64,000 bases of DNA from Cercis canadensis (GCA_003255065.1 QAOA01004025.1:774857-838856), one strand, 5' to 3'. Shown: positions 34,601 through 46,285, counted from the first letter of the stretch. Made by a program: numbers and translations. Notes: a model not told the origin generated them from the letters alone.

Positions 34601-35082
34601 AAAATGTTAGAATAATCATGAATAAGTAGTTAACAATATTAAGCAAATAAAACGTATGACAAGTTACATGAAGTCTTCAATTAAAATGCCTAAATACTGA
34701 AACCAGCACTTACTTATCCAACGCCTCGAGATACTTTTGCTTCCGGATTTCAAAAAATGCCTTTACCGAATATTCATTCTCATTCAATCTGGTGAATGCT
34801 AAGAGATATTTTTCAACCTCATCCCAACTTCCACTTAATACTAACTTCTCAAAGTACTTGAGGTTAAAGAATAAGCCAGATTCTTGCTCCAACCTTTCAC
34901 AAAATGAACAAGTGAGAAGTGTTAGTTTAAATAACCATCTAAAAGGAATATAAACTAAGTTATAAAAGAAGAGATAGATTGTACAATTATTACATGTGTA
35001 GAGTATTTTCAAATTTTTCCTCGTCGAGGAATTGTAGGATCAAGAATGTAAGTTGATTCCTAAGGAAAGATGTCATTGACAT
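31607..35082 (-). CDS. TOPLESS-like transcriptional co-repressor, lacks second WD40 propeller
   Basis: A spliced gene. Coding exons: 35082-34994, 34893-34714, 34572-34459, 34380-34222, 34111-33946, 33815-33707, 33579-33448, 33336-33227, 33127-33058, 32973-32900, 32818-32723, 32643-32548, 32466-32339, 32229-31995, 31906-31751, 31642-31607. All junctions are GT/AG and all phases join, giving 649 codons. The N-terminus has LisH (FLILQFLDEEKFENTLH) and CTLH/TPD parts (YFEKLVLSGSWDEVEKYL, FFEIRKQKYLEALDK) that bind EAR motifs. WD40 blades follow from about residue 275 (TSMDFHPVQQTLLL, VWDVATCALLGSFEGHEAPV, FSTSVDGKIKLW). Family members are about 1,100-1,150 residues with two propellers; here the last exon reads NAVDRPVIHEP and stops at 31609-31607. 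It may act as a nuclear co-repressor lacking the second scaffold, or be a young relic. Confidence 0.88.
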
Positions 35083-36100
35083 TCCTGCCACAAGTAAATG
35101 AACCAATATCATGGGAAACATTGTACTAGTTAATTAGAAAGCCATTCTGAGAAAAATTCTGTGTTTTAGCACTAGATATACACACAACACATAAATAATA
35201 GATATATCTTTTTGCAATAAAATAATAGTTAAAATCTTCCTAAGAAGAACTTGTTTGATTTATTTTTTTATCTGGCACCATATTCTCTCAAGCTATGGCC
35301 AATTACGAAAAAGTGAGATACAAGTTTGGCAGGCAATTTTATATATCAAAAATTATATTTATTTGAATATACAAAATAATAAACAGAGTTGATCTTAATG
35401 TCAAAAAATAGTATACAATGTATACATATTTCAATAAGTATTAAATCAGTTACTTTGGCATATTTTCCTACCATTTTGATGTATTTCAATATATTTTATT
35501 AAGTATTTGGACATTCTAAAAGTATATTCTAACTTTTTCGAGAAGTTCAACTTGATTTTAAAGTGTTTTTGAAATGGGTATGATTAAAATGGGCTTGACC
35601 CCATCTTAATCTATAGAAAAGAGCCCAAAATGTTTTCAGCCAAAAAAAATTAAAACTAAATTATACGTGAGATAGTGAAAGGATCATAAAACATCTTCGA
35701 TATATTTCTCGTATCACTAAAAAAATTGTACATCCATGCTTTCATAAATTCAAGCAAACATCATTTAATAAATTATTAAAAAAGATAGAACCATAAATAC
35801 ATTTGGCATCAATAGAATACCCAAGCCTAAAAATTTAATTAACTAAATAATTAAAGGAAAAAAATCATCAAAAAAAAAAAGTCGAAAACCCAAAACCATA
35901 ACAAAACATGAATAGAAACATTCAGCTTAATAGGTATTACTAACTACATTCACTATAATAGCAAATTGATGAACTTGAAGCAGTAAATTAATTTGAGGAA
36001 AATTAGGGTTCTAGAGACACGGAAACATTAAATCAAAGAAGCTTGCCAAAATAAACCATAGAACCAAAGAGAAAGCTTAAGTTTGAGCATAAAGGCATAC

Positions 36101-36195
36101 CTTTGAATAAAGGAGCAGGGTACTAAATTCAACTCTTCCTCTTGTTTTTCGCCTTCAAAACCGAGCTTACTCTCTCAAATGGCGCTGCTGAAGTA
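36101..36195 (-). promoter_or_regulatory. 5' UTR exon and start region of the TOPLESS-like gene
   Basis: Read leftward, the segment ends CTTTATTCAAAG followed by GTATGCC, a good donor. The matching acceptor is at 35085, just two bases before the ATG. A C/T- and A/G-rich leader with TATATATA at about 36215-36222 just upstream suggests the transcription start near 36195. The exon and its upstream DNA are copied three times in the array to the right (42236, 46178 and 49351). Confidence 0.6.
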
Positions 36196-37240
36196 CCAAT
36201 AGAAAGAGATAGATATATATATATTGAGGCAATACTAACAAGGAATAAGTAGACTGAGTTATCAAGATAAGCAACTTAATAAAGAGAATAAGTTATTGCA
36301 CTTACAACATACGTCACAAATGGTAGTTGCAAAGTAAAAAGAACAAAAAAAAAAGTAAACTCAAACAGCTGTATTTATTCATTTTTATCATTCATTTGTC
36401 AGGTAACTGAAAGACGAAGCTCTTTTGTCACAAAGTGCATGCATATATGGAAAATTTAGACACAGGATCAAAAGTGAAACCATAGGTGGTCCCAATTGAT
36501 GCTTTTGGTGATGACATGATTACATAAATCAGCGTAATTTCTTCGCTGACCGTAAGTCCGCTTAGATTCTCGCAACTTCTTCAGTTCTAATATCGACTCT
36601 CGAGTTATTTTACACTGAAAAATTTTCTGTTGATCACTATGTAAACTCAATACTACTCTCACTCAAATTAAGCTATTTGGATAATTTAATTTTTACCCCA
36701 TTCATCACTCATGCTAAGACACAGTTTAAACATGGTTTATATAGCGGAGAAATACTTAGATACTCTTTGACTATTACTCTCATAGATATATAAACGAGAG
36801 TCTCACATGTGGACTCATTTTTATGTTTCTATAAGAGTAATACTCCCTAATTATATAAGGATTTTACCTGTACATCACTCCCTTTAATCTCCATGAAAGG
36901 GATTGCCTTCTCACCCTCCCCACCCCACCCCCAATTCTGTCTATATGATTTAATTCTTTGTTAAATAATCGAAAGAGAAGTGATTTTAATGATTCAAATT
37001 CTAGCTTAAGATCAAATCAATCAATCTTCATTGTAATTCGTTGAAAGCTTGTAGTGGTGCTATTTGGTTGGATGAATTAATCTTAGTTTTGGCATCTGGT
37101 TATTGGCTTTTGGTTGAATGCAATGTATTATGACAGAGACTCAGAGAATGAACAGAGAAACTGAAGAAATGAGAAACTGAATTCATTGAAGTAATTTACA
37201 CAGAGCTGGTATACTTTATATGCCAGAAGCACAGAACCCA

Positions 37241-37662
37241 CTACTTCTCATGTGTGGCAGGGACTGCTTTTGTCAAAAGATCAGCCAATTGATGTTGGGA
37301 CTTGACATGGACAAGCTTGATGAAGCCAGAGTTGACATGCTCACGAATAAAGTGACAATCAATGTCCACATGTTTGGACCTCTCATGAGAAGTAGGATTA
37401 GAAGCCAAATGGATGGCAGATTGGTTGTCACAAAAGACCATGACCAAAGGTACTGGTATGGCAAAGACTCTGCACAATTGGCATAACCACAAGAGCTCAC
37501 TGGTAACACTGGCCAGGGCTCTATATTCAGCCTCAGCTGAAGACCTCGAGACAGTAGGTTGGCATTTTGATTTCCAAGTAATAGAAGAATCTCCAATAAA
37601 AACACAGTAACTTGTTGTAGATCTCCTAGTGTCAAGGCAACTTCCCTAATCTGCATCAGCAA
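37241..37662 (-). pseudogene. Copia RNase H segment
   Basis: Two overlapping frames give the RNase H module: WPVLPVSSCGYANCAES-type sequence, VMVFCDNQSAIHLASNP with the catalytic DNQSA, FHERSKHVDIDCHFIREHV (here SHERSKHVDIDCHFIREHV), and ADLLTKAVPATHEK before a stop. A frameshift near 37490-37560 splits the module. It ends directly at the truncated 3' LTR. Confidence 0.8.
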
Positions 37663-39114
37663 AGGCAGTGATTTTGAGAGAGGAATTGCAAGGGAAAAAG
37701 AGTCCTTGGCCAGGGCTTGCCTTGAGATACTGAATAAGATGATAGACAGCTTCCAGGTGAGGAGTACGTGGACAGGACATGAACTGACTTAGTTTGTTGA
37801 CAGCATAGTTAATTTCTGGTCTTGAAATAGTGAGATACATGAGGCGGCCAATCAATCTGTGATACATAGAAGCATCAGGCAAGAGGTCCCCATCAGTTTT
37901 ACTGAGTTTCAAATTAGATTCCATAGGCACTGACATTGGTTTGGAAGCTGAAAGGCCAGTATCCTCCAATAATTGCAAAGTATATTTGCGTTGACAGAGG
38001 GAAATGCCTTTGGTTGAGTGAGCAATCTCCAAGCCAAGGAAATATTTTAAGTCCCCAAGGACTTTGAGCTTGAAAAGCTTCTGCAACAATAACTGAATAT
38101 GATGCACCATGTTGACATTAGGACCTGCAAGGACTATGTCATCAACATAAACCAGAAGGATGACTAGTGTGGGACCTTTGCCAATAGTAAAGAGGAATAG
38201 TCACTATTAGACTGAGAGAAGCCATGCTGGATCAAGGTGGTGGAAAACTTGTGAAACCATTGGCGTGAGGCCTGCCTTAAGCCATAAAGGGATTTGTGCA
38301 ACTTACAAACCATGTTCTCCCCCTGTGTTGGATACCCCAAAGGTAACTGCATATAGACTTCCTCAAATAAATCACCATTCAAGAAGGCATTGTTCACATC
38401 AAGTTGAACTAAAGTCCATTTCCTGATTGCTGCAACATAAAGCAATAACCTGACAGTGGTGATTTTTGCCACAGGAGAGAAAGTATCTAAGAAGTCAATC
38501 CCTGCTTGCTGTGTATAGCCCTTAGCCACCAAACGAGCTTTATGCCTATCTAAGCTTCCATCAGCTTTATATTTAACTTTGTATAACCATCTGCAACCAA
38601 TAGTGTGTCTGTTCTTTGGAAGTGGCACCACAGACCAAGTGTGATTGGCTTTAAGAGCATCTAATTCTTCTTTCATGGCCAACCGCCATTCAGGAAATTT
38701 GATGGCTTGATGATAAAACTGGGGTTCATACACGGTAGACACTTGCATAATGAAGGTCTTGTAGGCAGTGAATAATTTGTCATAGGTGACCACCTGTTGG
38801 ATGGGATAGGTGGTGGCAGGAGCTGGCAGTGAGCAGACATAGTCTTGCTTGGGATCTTGGATTTGGAATGAATTATTGTGGAAAGTAACAGTTAATGATG
38901 AATTTTGCAACAAAGCTGCTACTGATATGAGATTGATGTGAAAATCTGGTATGTAAAGCACTTGGTGCAACAGAAAAGAAGGTGATAACTGGACTGTGCC
39001 TATAGCTGCTACTGAAACTTTAGATTGATTTGGCAAACTGACAAATTGATTTTTCAAAAGTGTATAGGTGGTAAAAGATGGAATGACAAACATGTGAAGT
39101 GGCTCCAGAATCAA
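37646..39114 (-). pseudogene. Copia reverse transcriptase, frame-broken
   Basis: Frames 39114-38164 and 38110-37646 form a Copia reverse transcriptase: [78 protein letters not shown], then the catalytic YVDD (about 38140, VYVDDIVLAGPN) in the gap between frames. It continues with LKVLGDLKYFLGLEIAHSTKG and the SRPEINYAVNKLSQFM connection. A frameshift near 38160 separates the halves. Upstream the frame runs straight from a protease-distal region into this domain, so about 400 residues of integrase are deleted, at roughly 38780-38850. Confidence 0.88.
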
Positions 39115-40212
39115 TTATCCAAGAATGTGAATTAACAATAGAAGGTTTATTGATGGCAGAAAGAATCATACCGGTGGGGTTGGATTCTGCAGAAGTGTCT
39201 ATATCAGGTATGGCTGCCTGTGACAATTAAGTTTCAAGCAAATGGATCAGTTGTTGGTACTGTTGCGATGTCATCTCCACAGAAGGTTCCATTGATGGAT
39301 TCACACTTGTGGTGGATACTTGATTCACATTTCCTGCCTGTCTACCTTTCCTATATCTTGGTGGATATCCATGAAGTTTGTAGCACTTGTCCTTCGTGTG
39401 TCCAAGAACACCACAGTGAGCACACAGTGGTCTATCTTTCTTGACATACCTCGATCTACCATCAGAAGTGTTTCTGGAGGAATGTGTGACAACATAAGCT
39501 GCTTGAGCATCAGCTAGATTTGACATAGTGCCAATTTCCCTTTGTTTTTCTTCTTGAATAACCAGGGAGAAGACTTTGTTAATTGGAGGGAAAGGATCCA
39601 TTAACAAGATTTGTCCCCTAATATGTGAATAGGAATCATTGAGTCCCATCAGAAAGCGGAGTATGTGTTCTTGAAGTAAATGGTCAACAACTGGCCTTGC
39701 ACCTCCACAGGTGCATTGACATACTGGGCGATATTCACCAAGCTCTTCCCAGATTCCTTTGAGTTTAGTGAAATATTGTCCCACTGTCATTGTTCCTTGT
39801 GAAAGATTAACCAATTCCTTCTTCAGTTGGAAAATCCGTGGACCATTTTGTTGTTGATACCTTTCTTGGAGATCTCTCCATATATATCAGCAGCAGTTTT
39901 AGTATATATCACACTAGCAGTGATTTCTTTGGACACTGAGTTGAGCAACCAAGACGCCACAATGTTGTTGTTGCGCTGCCAAGCCAAATAGAGTTGAACA
40001 TCACTCGCATCAGGGACCTGTAATGATCCATCGACCAAACCGAGCTTGTTCTTGGCAAGCAATGCCATGCGCATGGCTTGACGCCATGAATGATAATTGT
40101 CTCCGGTGAGGACTTGTGACACCAGAGTGAGCCCCGGAGAGTCCGAAGGGTGAAGAAAGAGAGGATTCGAAGCATCGTCAATGGTGGAACTCGCCATTAA
40201 CAAATCGCTCAA
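39020..40212 (-). pseudogene. Copia gag and protease, frame-broken
   Basis: The gag N-terminus (MASSTIDDASNPLFLHPSD, TLVSQVLTGDNYHSWRQAM, ASDVQLYLAWQRNNNIVASW) is in frame 40212-39823. The rest, with LSQGTMTVGQYFTKLKGIWE and the zinc knuckle CAHCGVLGHTKDKC, is in frame 39814-39227. The protease site [12 protein letters not shown] is in frame 39226-39020. Two frame changes break the polyprotein. Gag of this type belongs to the plant Copia UBN2/gag-like family. Confidence 0.85.
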
Positions 40213-40279
40213 GAAAGAAGAAGAAACAAAGAGGTATTGCTGTGATCGAGCTTCAATGCACAGAGGAAGAAGAGCGTAT

Positions 40280-40293
40280 TTGCTCTGATACCA
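40280..40293 (-). other. Primer-binding site (initiator Met tRNA)
   Basis: Minus-strand TGGTATCAGAGCAA lies immediately after the 5' LTR end. It is the classical complement of the plant initiator methionine tRNA 3' end used by Copia elements. Confidence 0.9.
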
Positions 40294-40539
40294 TATTATG
40301 ACAGAGACTCAGAGAATGAACAGGAAAACTGAAGAAATGAGAAACTGAATTCATTGAAGTAATTTACACAGAGCTGGTATACTTTATACCAGAAGCACAG
40401 AACCCACTACTCAAGCATAACAGAATTGTTAACTTACTCCAGCTAATACGCCAACTCATCTAACTAACTACACGTGGATAATAACTAACTAACTACACGC
40501 AGATAATAACTACACTAATTCTTGCTGACGTGTCTAATA
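40294..40539 (-). repeat. Copia 5' LTR
   Basis: This 246-bp LTR runs from the TATTA end at 40294 to TAATA at 40539. The first roughly 115 bp are almost identical to 37126-37240 (a few substitutions and one two-base indel), indicating a recent insertion. Confidence 0.88.
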
Positions 40540-40664
40540 CAATGTGCTGCCCTTAATACGTCTGTCATGTTAAGTTTCATTAAGGATTGTGGGGCATATT
40601 AATCTAACAATTCACATTGGTGCACAATTATAGTGAAGTCATTACTAACTCAGTAATTCCTATA

Positions 40665-41455
40665 TGCATCCATTAGGGTTCCCCTATAGGCCCTACTCAT
40701 CAAATCTTAGGTTTCCCAAATAACCGCTACTTATATTTAATCTAGAGTGAAATGAAAGAAGAGCTCGAACAAGTACACTTCTCACTCAGTAACTCCTATG
40801 CACCCATGAGGGTTGTTGGTTCCTGCAATGGCTTACTCTGTATTAGTGATGGCGAAGACAGCTCGCCATTTTTGTTCTCTATTTGGAACCCAGCAACCAA
40901 GGAATTCAATCTGATATAACTACCTGTAAACAATAATGACCGATGCAGGATGGTTTACCAAGTAGGATTTGGTTTCAGTTCCATTGTCAATGATTACAAG
41001 ATAGTAAGGATTCATGTTGATCCAACACAAGAAGTGCATTCATTCAGCACTGGCACATAGAGAGAAAACAAAGCTCAAAAAATCTGTTCCTAGATGCTCA
41101 CGCAGTCTCTGTTAATGGAGCTTTGTTTCGGTTGGGAACTGAAATGGGTTCCTTGGAGAAAAGGCTCCGTTGGTTAATTTCATTGGACACTGGTCAGGAA
41201 GTATTTCCAAAGATAAAAATGACAGTGCGCTACTATTATGGACTTTAAGTATATAAGGATTCACTTGCTAGGCTTCACTATACTTATAATCCTTATGTTG
41301 TTGACATATGGGTGATAGAGGGTATATGTGCAACTGGGGAATGTTGGACTAAGTTTTTTTACTTTAGGAACCTTTTCAAGATCAGTTCCTTGGCTTTTTG
41401 GAGAGGTGAAATTTTCTTGGTACATGGAAAAGATGAAAGAAATCGTTTGGCAGGA
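40665..41455 (+). pseudogene. F-box/FBA fragment, array unit 1
   Basis: The sequence corresponds to about residues 80-335 of the intact F-box protein: YLYLI-like start, VVGSCNGLLCI, IWNPATKEFN, VGFGFSSIVNDYKIVRIHVD, ALFRLGTEMGSLEKRLRWLI, VVDIWVIEGICATGECWTK, LAFWRGEI. The F-box itself is absent at the 5' side, and the last roughly 50 codons are replaced by TOPLESS intron sequence at 41447. A stop (GATATAACTACC, about 40913) and frame changes follow. Confidence 0.85.
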
Positions 41456-42235
41456 ATTTTTATATATAAAATATTATATTTATTTGAATATACAAATTCA
41501 TAAATATAGTTAAAATTAATGTCAAAATATAGCATACAAAGTATAATTACTGCAATAAATATTAAAAATGTAAATAAATAAATACTTTCGCATATTTTTT
41601 ACTATCATTTTGATGTATTAGTACTTGGATATTGGAAAGATACATTCTAACTTTTTTGAGAAGTTCAATTTGGTTTCGAAGTGTTTTTGGAATGGGTCGG
41701 ATTAATATGGGCTTGACCGATTTTAATCCATAGAAAAGAGCCCAAAATATTTTTACCAAAAAAAATTAAAAATAAATTATACTTGTAATAGTGAAAAGAT
41801 CATAAAACATCTCCAATATGTTTAAAATATAATCAAAAAATCACACATCCATGCTTCCATAGATTCAAACAAACATAGGTTTGGTATTCTAATAAATTGT
41901 TAAAGAAGATAGAATCATAGATACATTTTGCAACAGCAAACTCCGCAAGCCTAAAAATTTAATTAATTAAATGATTAAAGGAAAAAAAATTTAGAAAATC
42001 ATCAAAAATAAAATCAAAAATTCAAAACCATAACAAAACATGAATAGAAGCATTCAGCTTATAGATATCACTAACTACATTCATAATAATAGCAAACTGA
42101 TGAACTTCAAATAGTAAATTAATTTGAGGAAAATTAGGGTTCTAGAGACACAGAAACAGTAAATTAAAGAAACTTGCCAAAATAAACCATAGATTGCACC
42201 AAAGAGAAAGCATAAGTTTGAGCATAAAGGCATAC

Positions 42236-42330
42236 CTTTGAATAAAGGAGCAGGCACTAAATTCCACTCTTCCTGTCGTTTTTAGCATTCACAACCGAGC
42301 TTACTCAATCAAATGGCGCTGCTGAAGTAC
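42236..42330 (-). repeat. Copy of TOPLESS-like 5' UTR exon, unit 2
   Basis: Near-identical to 36101-36195, including the splice donor (GTATGCC on the minus strand). No TOPLESS coding exons follow it, so any transcript would enter intron-derived sequence and then the antisense of the unit 1 F-box fragment. The single N at 42357 lies just upstream in a TA run. Confidence 0.75.
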
Positions 42331-43465
42331 CAAGAGAAAGATATATATATATATATNTCAGGCGATACTAACAAGGAATAAGTGGACTGAACTATCAAGA
42401 TAAGCAAGATAAGGAGCTTAAAAAAGAGAAGAAGTTATCACATTTATGACATAAGTTATAAATGGTAGTTCCCAAGTAAAAAGAACAAAAAAAAAAAAAA
42501 GTAAACTCAAACAGCTGTACTTATTTTTATTATTCATTTGTCATGTAACTGAAAGATGCAGCTCTTTTGTCACAAAGTGCATGCATATATGGAAAATTTT
42601 GACGCAAGTCAAAAGTGAAACCGTAGGTGGTCCCATTTATTTGATGCTTTTGGTGACATGATTACATCATTCGGTATAATTTCTTCGTTGACCATAGGTC
42701 CAGTTAGAATCTCGCAACTTCTTCGGTTCTAATCGCTACTCTTGAGTTATTTTACACTGAAAAATTTTCTATATAATTGATCTCTATATAAACTCAATAC
42801 TACTCTCACTCAAATTAAGCTATTTAGATCATTTAATTTTTACCTCATTCATCACACATGTCAAGACAGTTGAAACATGGTTTATATGGCAAACAAATAC
42901 TTTGATACTCTTTGACTATTACTCTCATAGATATATCAACGTGAGTCTCACATGTGGACTCATTTTTATGTTTCTATAAGAGTAATATTCCCTAATTATA
43001 AGGATTTCACATGTATATCACTCTCTTTAATTCCCCGTGAAAGGGATTGCATTCTCACCCTCTCCACCCCCAATTCTGTCTATATGATTTAATTCTGTTG
43101 TTAAATAATTGAAAGAGAAGTTATTTTAATGATTGAAATTCTAGCTTAAGATCAAATCAATAAATCTTCACTGTAATTCTTTGAAAGCTTGTAGTGGTGC
43201 TATTTGGTTGGCTGAATTAATTTTAGTTTTGACATCTGGGTATTGGCTTTTGGTTGAATGCAATGTGCTGCCCTTAATATGTCTGTCATGTTAAGAAGTT
43301 TCATTAAAGATTGTGGTGCATATTAATGTACCAATTCACATTGGTGCACAATTATAGTGAAGTCATTACTCACTTAGTAATTCCTACATTTTTAAAGCTT
43401 GGGGGGTAAAGCACATAAAGTGTATAGTTTAGGGGGATCTTTTACACCTTTTCCAAAAATTTGAC

Positions 43466-44230
43466 AGAAGGTCAAAATTTAAACCGTAGGTGGTCCCATC
43501 TATTTGATGCTTTTGGTGACATGATTACATCATTCAGCGTAATTTTTTCGTTGGCTGTAAGTCCACTTAGAATCTTGCAACTTCTTCAGTTCTAATCTCG
43601 ACTCTCAAGTTATTTTACACTTGAAAATTTTCTATATTATTGATTACCATGTAAACTCAATACTACTCTCACTCAAATTAAGCTATTTGGATATTTAATT
43701 TTTACTTGATTCCTCGTACATGCAAAGACACAGTCAAAACATGGTTTATATAGTGGAGAAATACTTGGATACTCTTTGACTATTACTCTCATAGACATAT
43801 AACCATGAGTCTCACATGTGGACTGATTTTTATGTTTCTGTAAGAGTAATAGTCCCTAATTATATAAGGATTTCATATGTTTATCGCTCTCTTTAATACC
43901 CCGTGAAAGGGATTGCATTCTCACCCTCCACACCCAACCCTCCCAATTCTGTCTATATGATTTAATTCTGTTGCTAAATAATGGAAGAGAAGTGATTTTA
44001 ATGACTGAAATTCTAGCTTATTATCAAATCAATCAGTCTTCATTGAAATTCGTTGAAAGCTTGTTGTGGTGCTATTTGGTTGGCTGAATTAATCTTAGTT
44101 TTGGCATCTGATGGCTTTTGGTTGAATGCAATGTGCTGCCCTTAATATGTCTGTCATGTTAAGTTTCATTAAGGATTGTGGTGCATATTAATCTACCAAT
44201 TCACATTGGTGCACAATTTTGGTGAAGTCA
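43466..44230. repeat. Second copy of TOPLESS-like upstream region in unit 2
   Basis: Repeats 42594-43380: both contain ACCGTAGGTGGTCCCAT, GCTTTTGGTGACATGATTAC, TTGACTATTACTCTCATAGA and TTTTGGTTGAATGCAATGTG. The 86-bp joint (43381-43465) includes an unrelated AGCTTGGGGGGTAAAGCACA stretch. Confidence 0.8.
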
Positions 44231-45060
44231 TTACTCACTCAGTAATTCCTATATACTTCAATCAGGGTTCCCCTCTAAGCCCTCCTCGTCAAATCTTCGG
44301 GTTCCAAAATAACCGCTACTTATATTTAATCCAGAGTGAAATGAAAGAAGAGCTCCAACAAGTACATTTCTCACACAGTAATTCCTAATTCCTAATTCCT
44401 ATGCACCCATCAGGGTTGTTGGTTCCTGCAATGGCTTACTCTTTGTTAGTCATGGCGAAGACAGCTCGCCATTTTTGCTCTCTATTTGGAACCCAGCAAC
44501 CAAGGAATTAAGACCGATAGAACTGGAAACAATAATGACCGATGCCGGCTGGTTTATCATGTAGGATTTGGTTTCAGTTCCATTGTCAATGATTACAAGA
44601 TAGTGAGGATTCATGTTGATCCAACACAAGAAGTCCACTCACTCAGCACTGGCACATGGAGAGAAACCAAAGCTTAAAAAATCTGTTCCTTGATGCTCAC
44701 TCTGCAGTCTCTGCTAATGGAGCTTTGTTTTGGTTGGGAACTGAAATGGGTTCCTTGGAGAAAAGGATCCGTTGGTTAATTTCATTGGATACTTGTCAGC
44801 AAGTATTTGCAAAGATAAAAATGACAGTGCGCTACCATTATGGACTTGAAGTATATAAGGATTCACTTGCTAGGCTTCACTATACTTATAACCGTTGTGT
44901 TGTTGACATATGGGTGATAGAGGGTATATGTGCAACTGGGGAATGTTGGACTAAGTTTTTTACTTTATGAGCCTTTCCAAGATCAGTGGTTCCTTGGCTT
45001 TCTGGAGAGGTGAAATTTTTCTTGGTAGATGGAAAAGATGAAAGAAATCGTTTGGCAGGA
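44230..45060 (+). pseudogene. F-box/FBA fragment, array unit 2
   Basis: Same limits as the unit 1 fragment: it starts at the NNRYLYLIQSEMKEELQQVHF region and ends at GTTTGGCAGG. Readable pieces include HVGFGFSSIVNDYKIVRIHV, FWLGTEMGSLEKRIRWLISL and VDIWVIEGICATGECWTKFF. Small deletions (AGACCGATAGAACTGGAAAC at about 44511) and other indels break the frame. It lacks the F-box. Confidence 0.85.
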
Positions 45061-45078
45061 ACTTTTATATATAAAATA

Positions 45079-45332
45079 GGAAGTCGTTATTTCTACACTC
45101 AATTTTACTAATATCACATTTTATTTATTATCTAAATATAATATAGACTAATTTACTCTAATTTAATATAAAAAAAATTTAGTCAATTGTAAAAACTCTT
45201 ATTTACTATAAAAAGTTTTTAATTAAATTTAAAAACTTTTTATATTAATTAAGGATAATTTAGTCTATCTTATATTTAGACATTAAATAATGTATGAAAT
45301 TAGCAAAATAGGATATGAAAATAGTGGCTCCC
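45079..45332. mobile_element. Foldback MITE at the unit 2/3 joint
   Basis: This 254-bp insertion is absent from the other unit joints. Its arms are inverted: TATCTAAATATAATATAGAC on the left matches the complement of the right arm (GTCTAAATATAAGATAGACT). The outer ends are GGAAGTC.. and GGGAGCC.. read inward. The target duplication is unclear. Confidence 0.65.
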
Positions 45333-46177
45333 ATTAATATTATATTTATTTGAATATTTAAAATCATAATAGAATTAAAATTAATGTCAAAATATAGTAT
45401 ACAACATATACTTACTTCAGTAAATATTAAAAAAAAAAAAACTAATACTACTTTCGCATATTTTACTATCATTTTGATGTATTTCAATATATTTTATTGA
45501 GTATCTGGACATTCTAAAAATACCTTCTAATTTTTGAAAAGTTTAACTTTGTTTCAAAGTGTTTTTGAAATGGGTCTGATTAAAATGAGCTTGACTCATC
45601 TTAATCTATAGAAAAATGCCCAAAATGTTTCAGCCAAAAGAAGTTAAAAATAAATTATATGCGTTACAGTGAAAGGATTATAAAACATCTCCGATATGTT
45701 AAGTATATTAATGTACCAATTCACATTGGTGCACAATGGTGAAGTCATTACTCACTCAATAGTTCCTATATGTTTAGCATTCTAATAAATTTAATTAACT
45801 AAATAATTCACATTGGTGCACATAGGTTTTGCATTCTAATAAATTATTAAAATATATAGAATCATAGATACATTTGGCAACAGGAGAATCCCCGAGCCTA
45901 AAAATTTAATTAACTAAATAATTAAAGGAATATATTAAAAATCATAGAAAAAAATCAAAAACCCAAAACCGTAACAAAACTTGAATAGAAACTTTCACCT
46001 TATAGATATTACTAACTACATTAACTATAATAGCAAACTGATGAACAGGAAGCAGTGAATTAATTTGAGGAAAATTAGGGTTTTAGAGACATAGGAAATA
46101 TTAAATCAAATAAGCTTGCCAAAATAAACCATAGATTGTACCAAAGAGAAAGCTTAAGTTTGAGCATAAAGGGATAC

Positions 46178-46285
46178 CTTTGAAATAAAGGAGCAGGGCA
46201 TTAAATTTAACTTTTCCTCTCGTTTTTAGCCTTCACAACAGAGCTTACTCTCTCAAACGGTGCTACTAAAGTACCAAGAGAAAGA
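46178..46285 (-). repeat. Copy of TOPLESS-like 5' UTR exon, unit 3
   Basis: Matches 36101-36195 with a retained donor (GTATCC). The sequence upstream of it (about 46305-46490) is replaced by an AT-rich insertion with facing TATGTTATACTACA / GTAGTATAACATA motifs. Confidence 0.7.

Larger units (their letters stand above)
37126..40539 (-). mobile_element. Defective Ty1/Copia retrotransposon
   Basis: The element is flanked by CAATG at 37121-37125 and 40540-40544, and sister array units show the empty site GAATGCAATGTGCTGCCC. The 5' LTR is 40294-40539 (246 bp). The 3' LTR (37126 to about 37240) keeps only the part matching the U5-proximal half, because a deletion has joined it to the RNase H end. 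The termini are TATTA/TAATA, not TG/CA. The primer-binding site TGGTATCAGAGC follows the 5' LTR. Gag, protease, reverse transcriptase and RNase H are recognisable in broken frames; integrase is missing. Confidence 0.9.
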
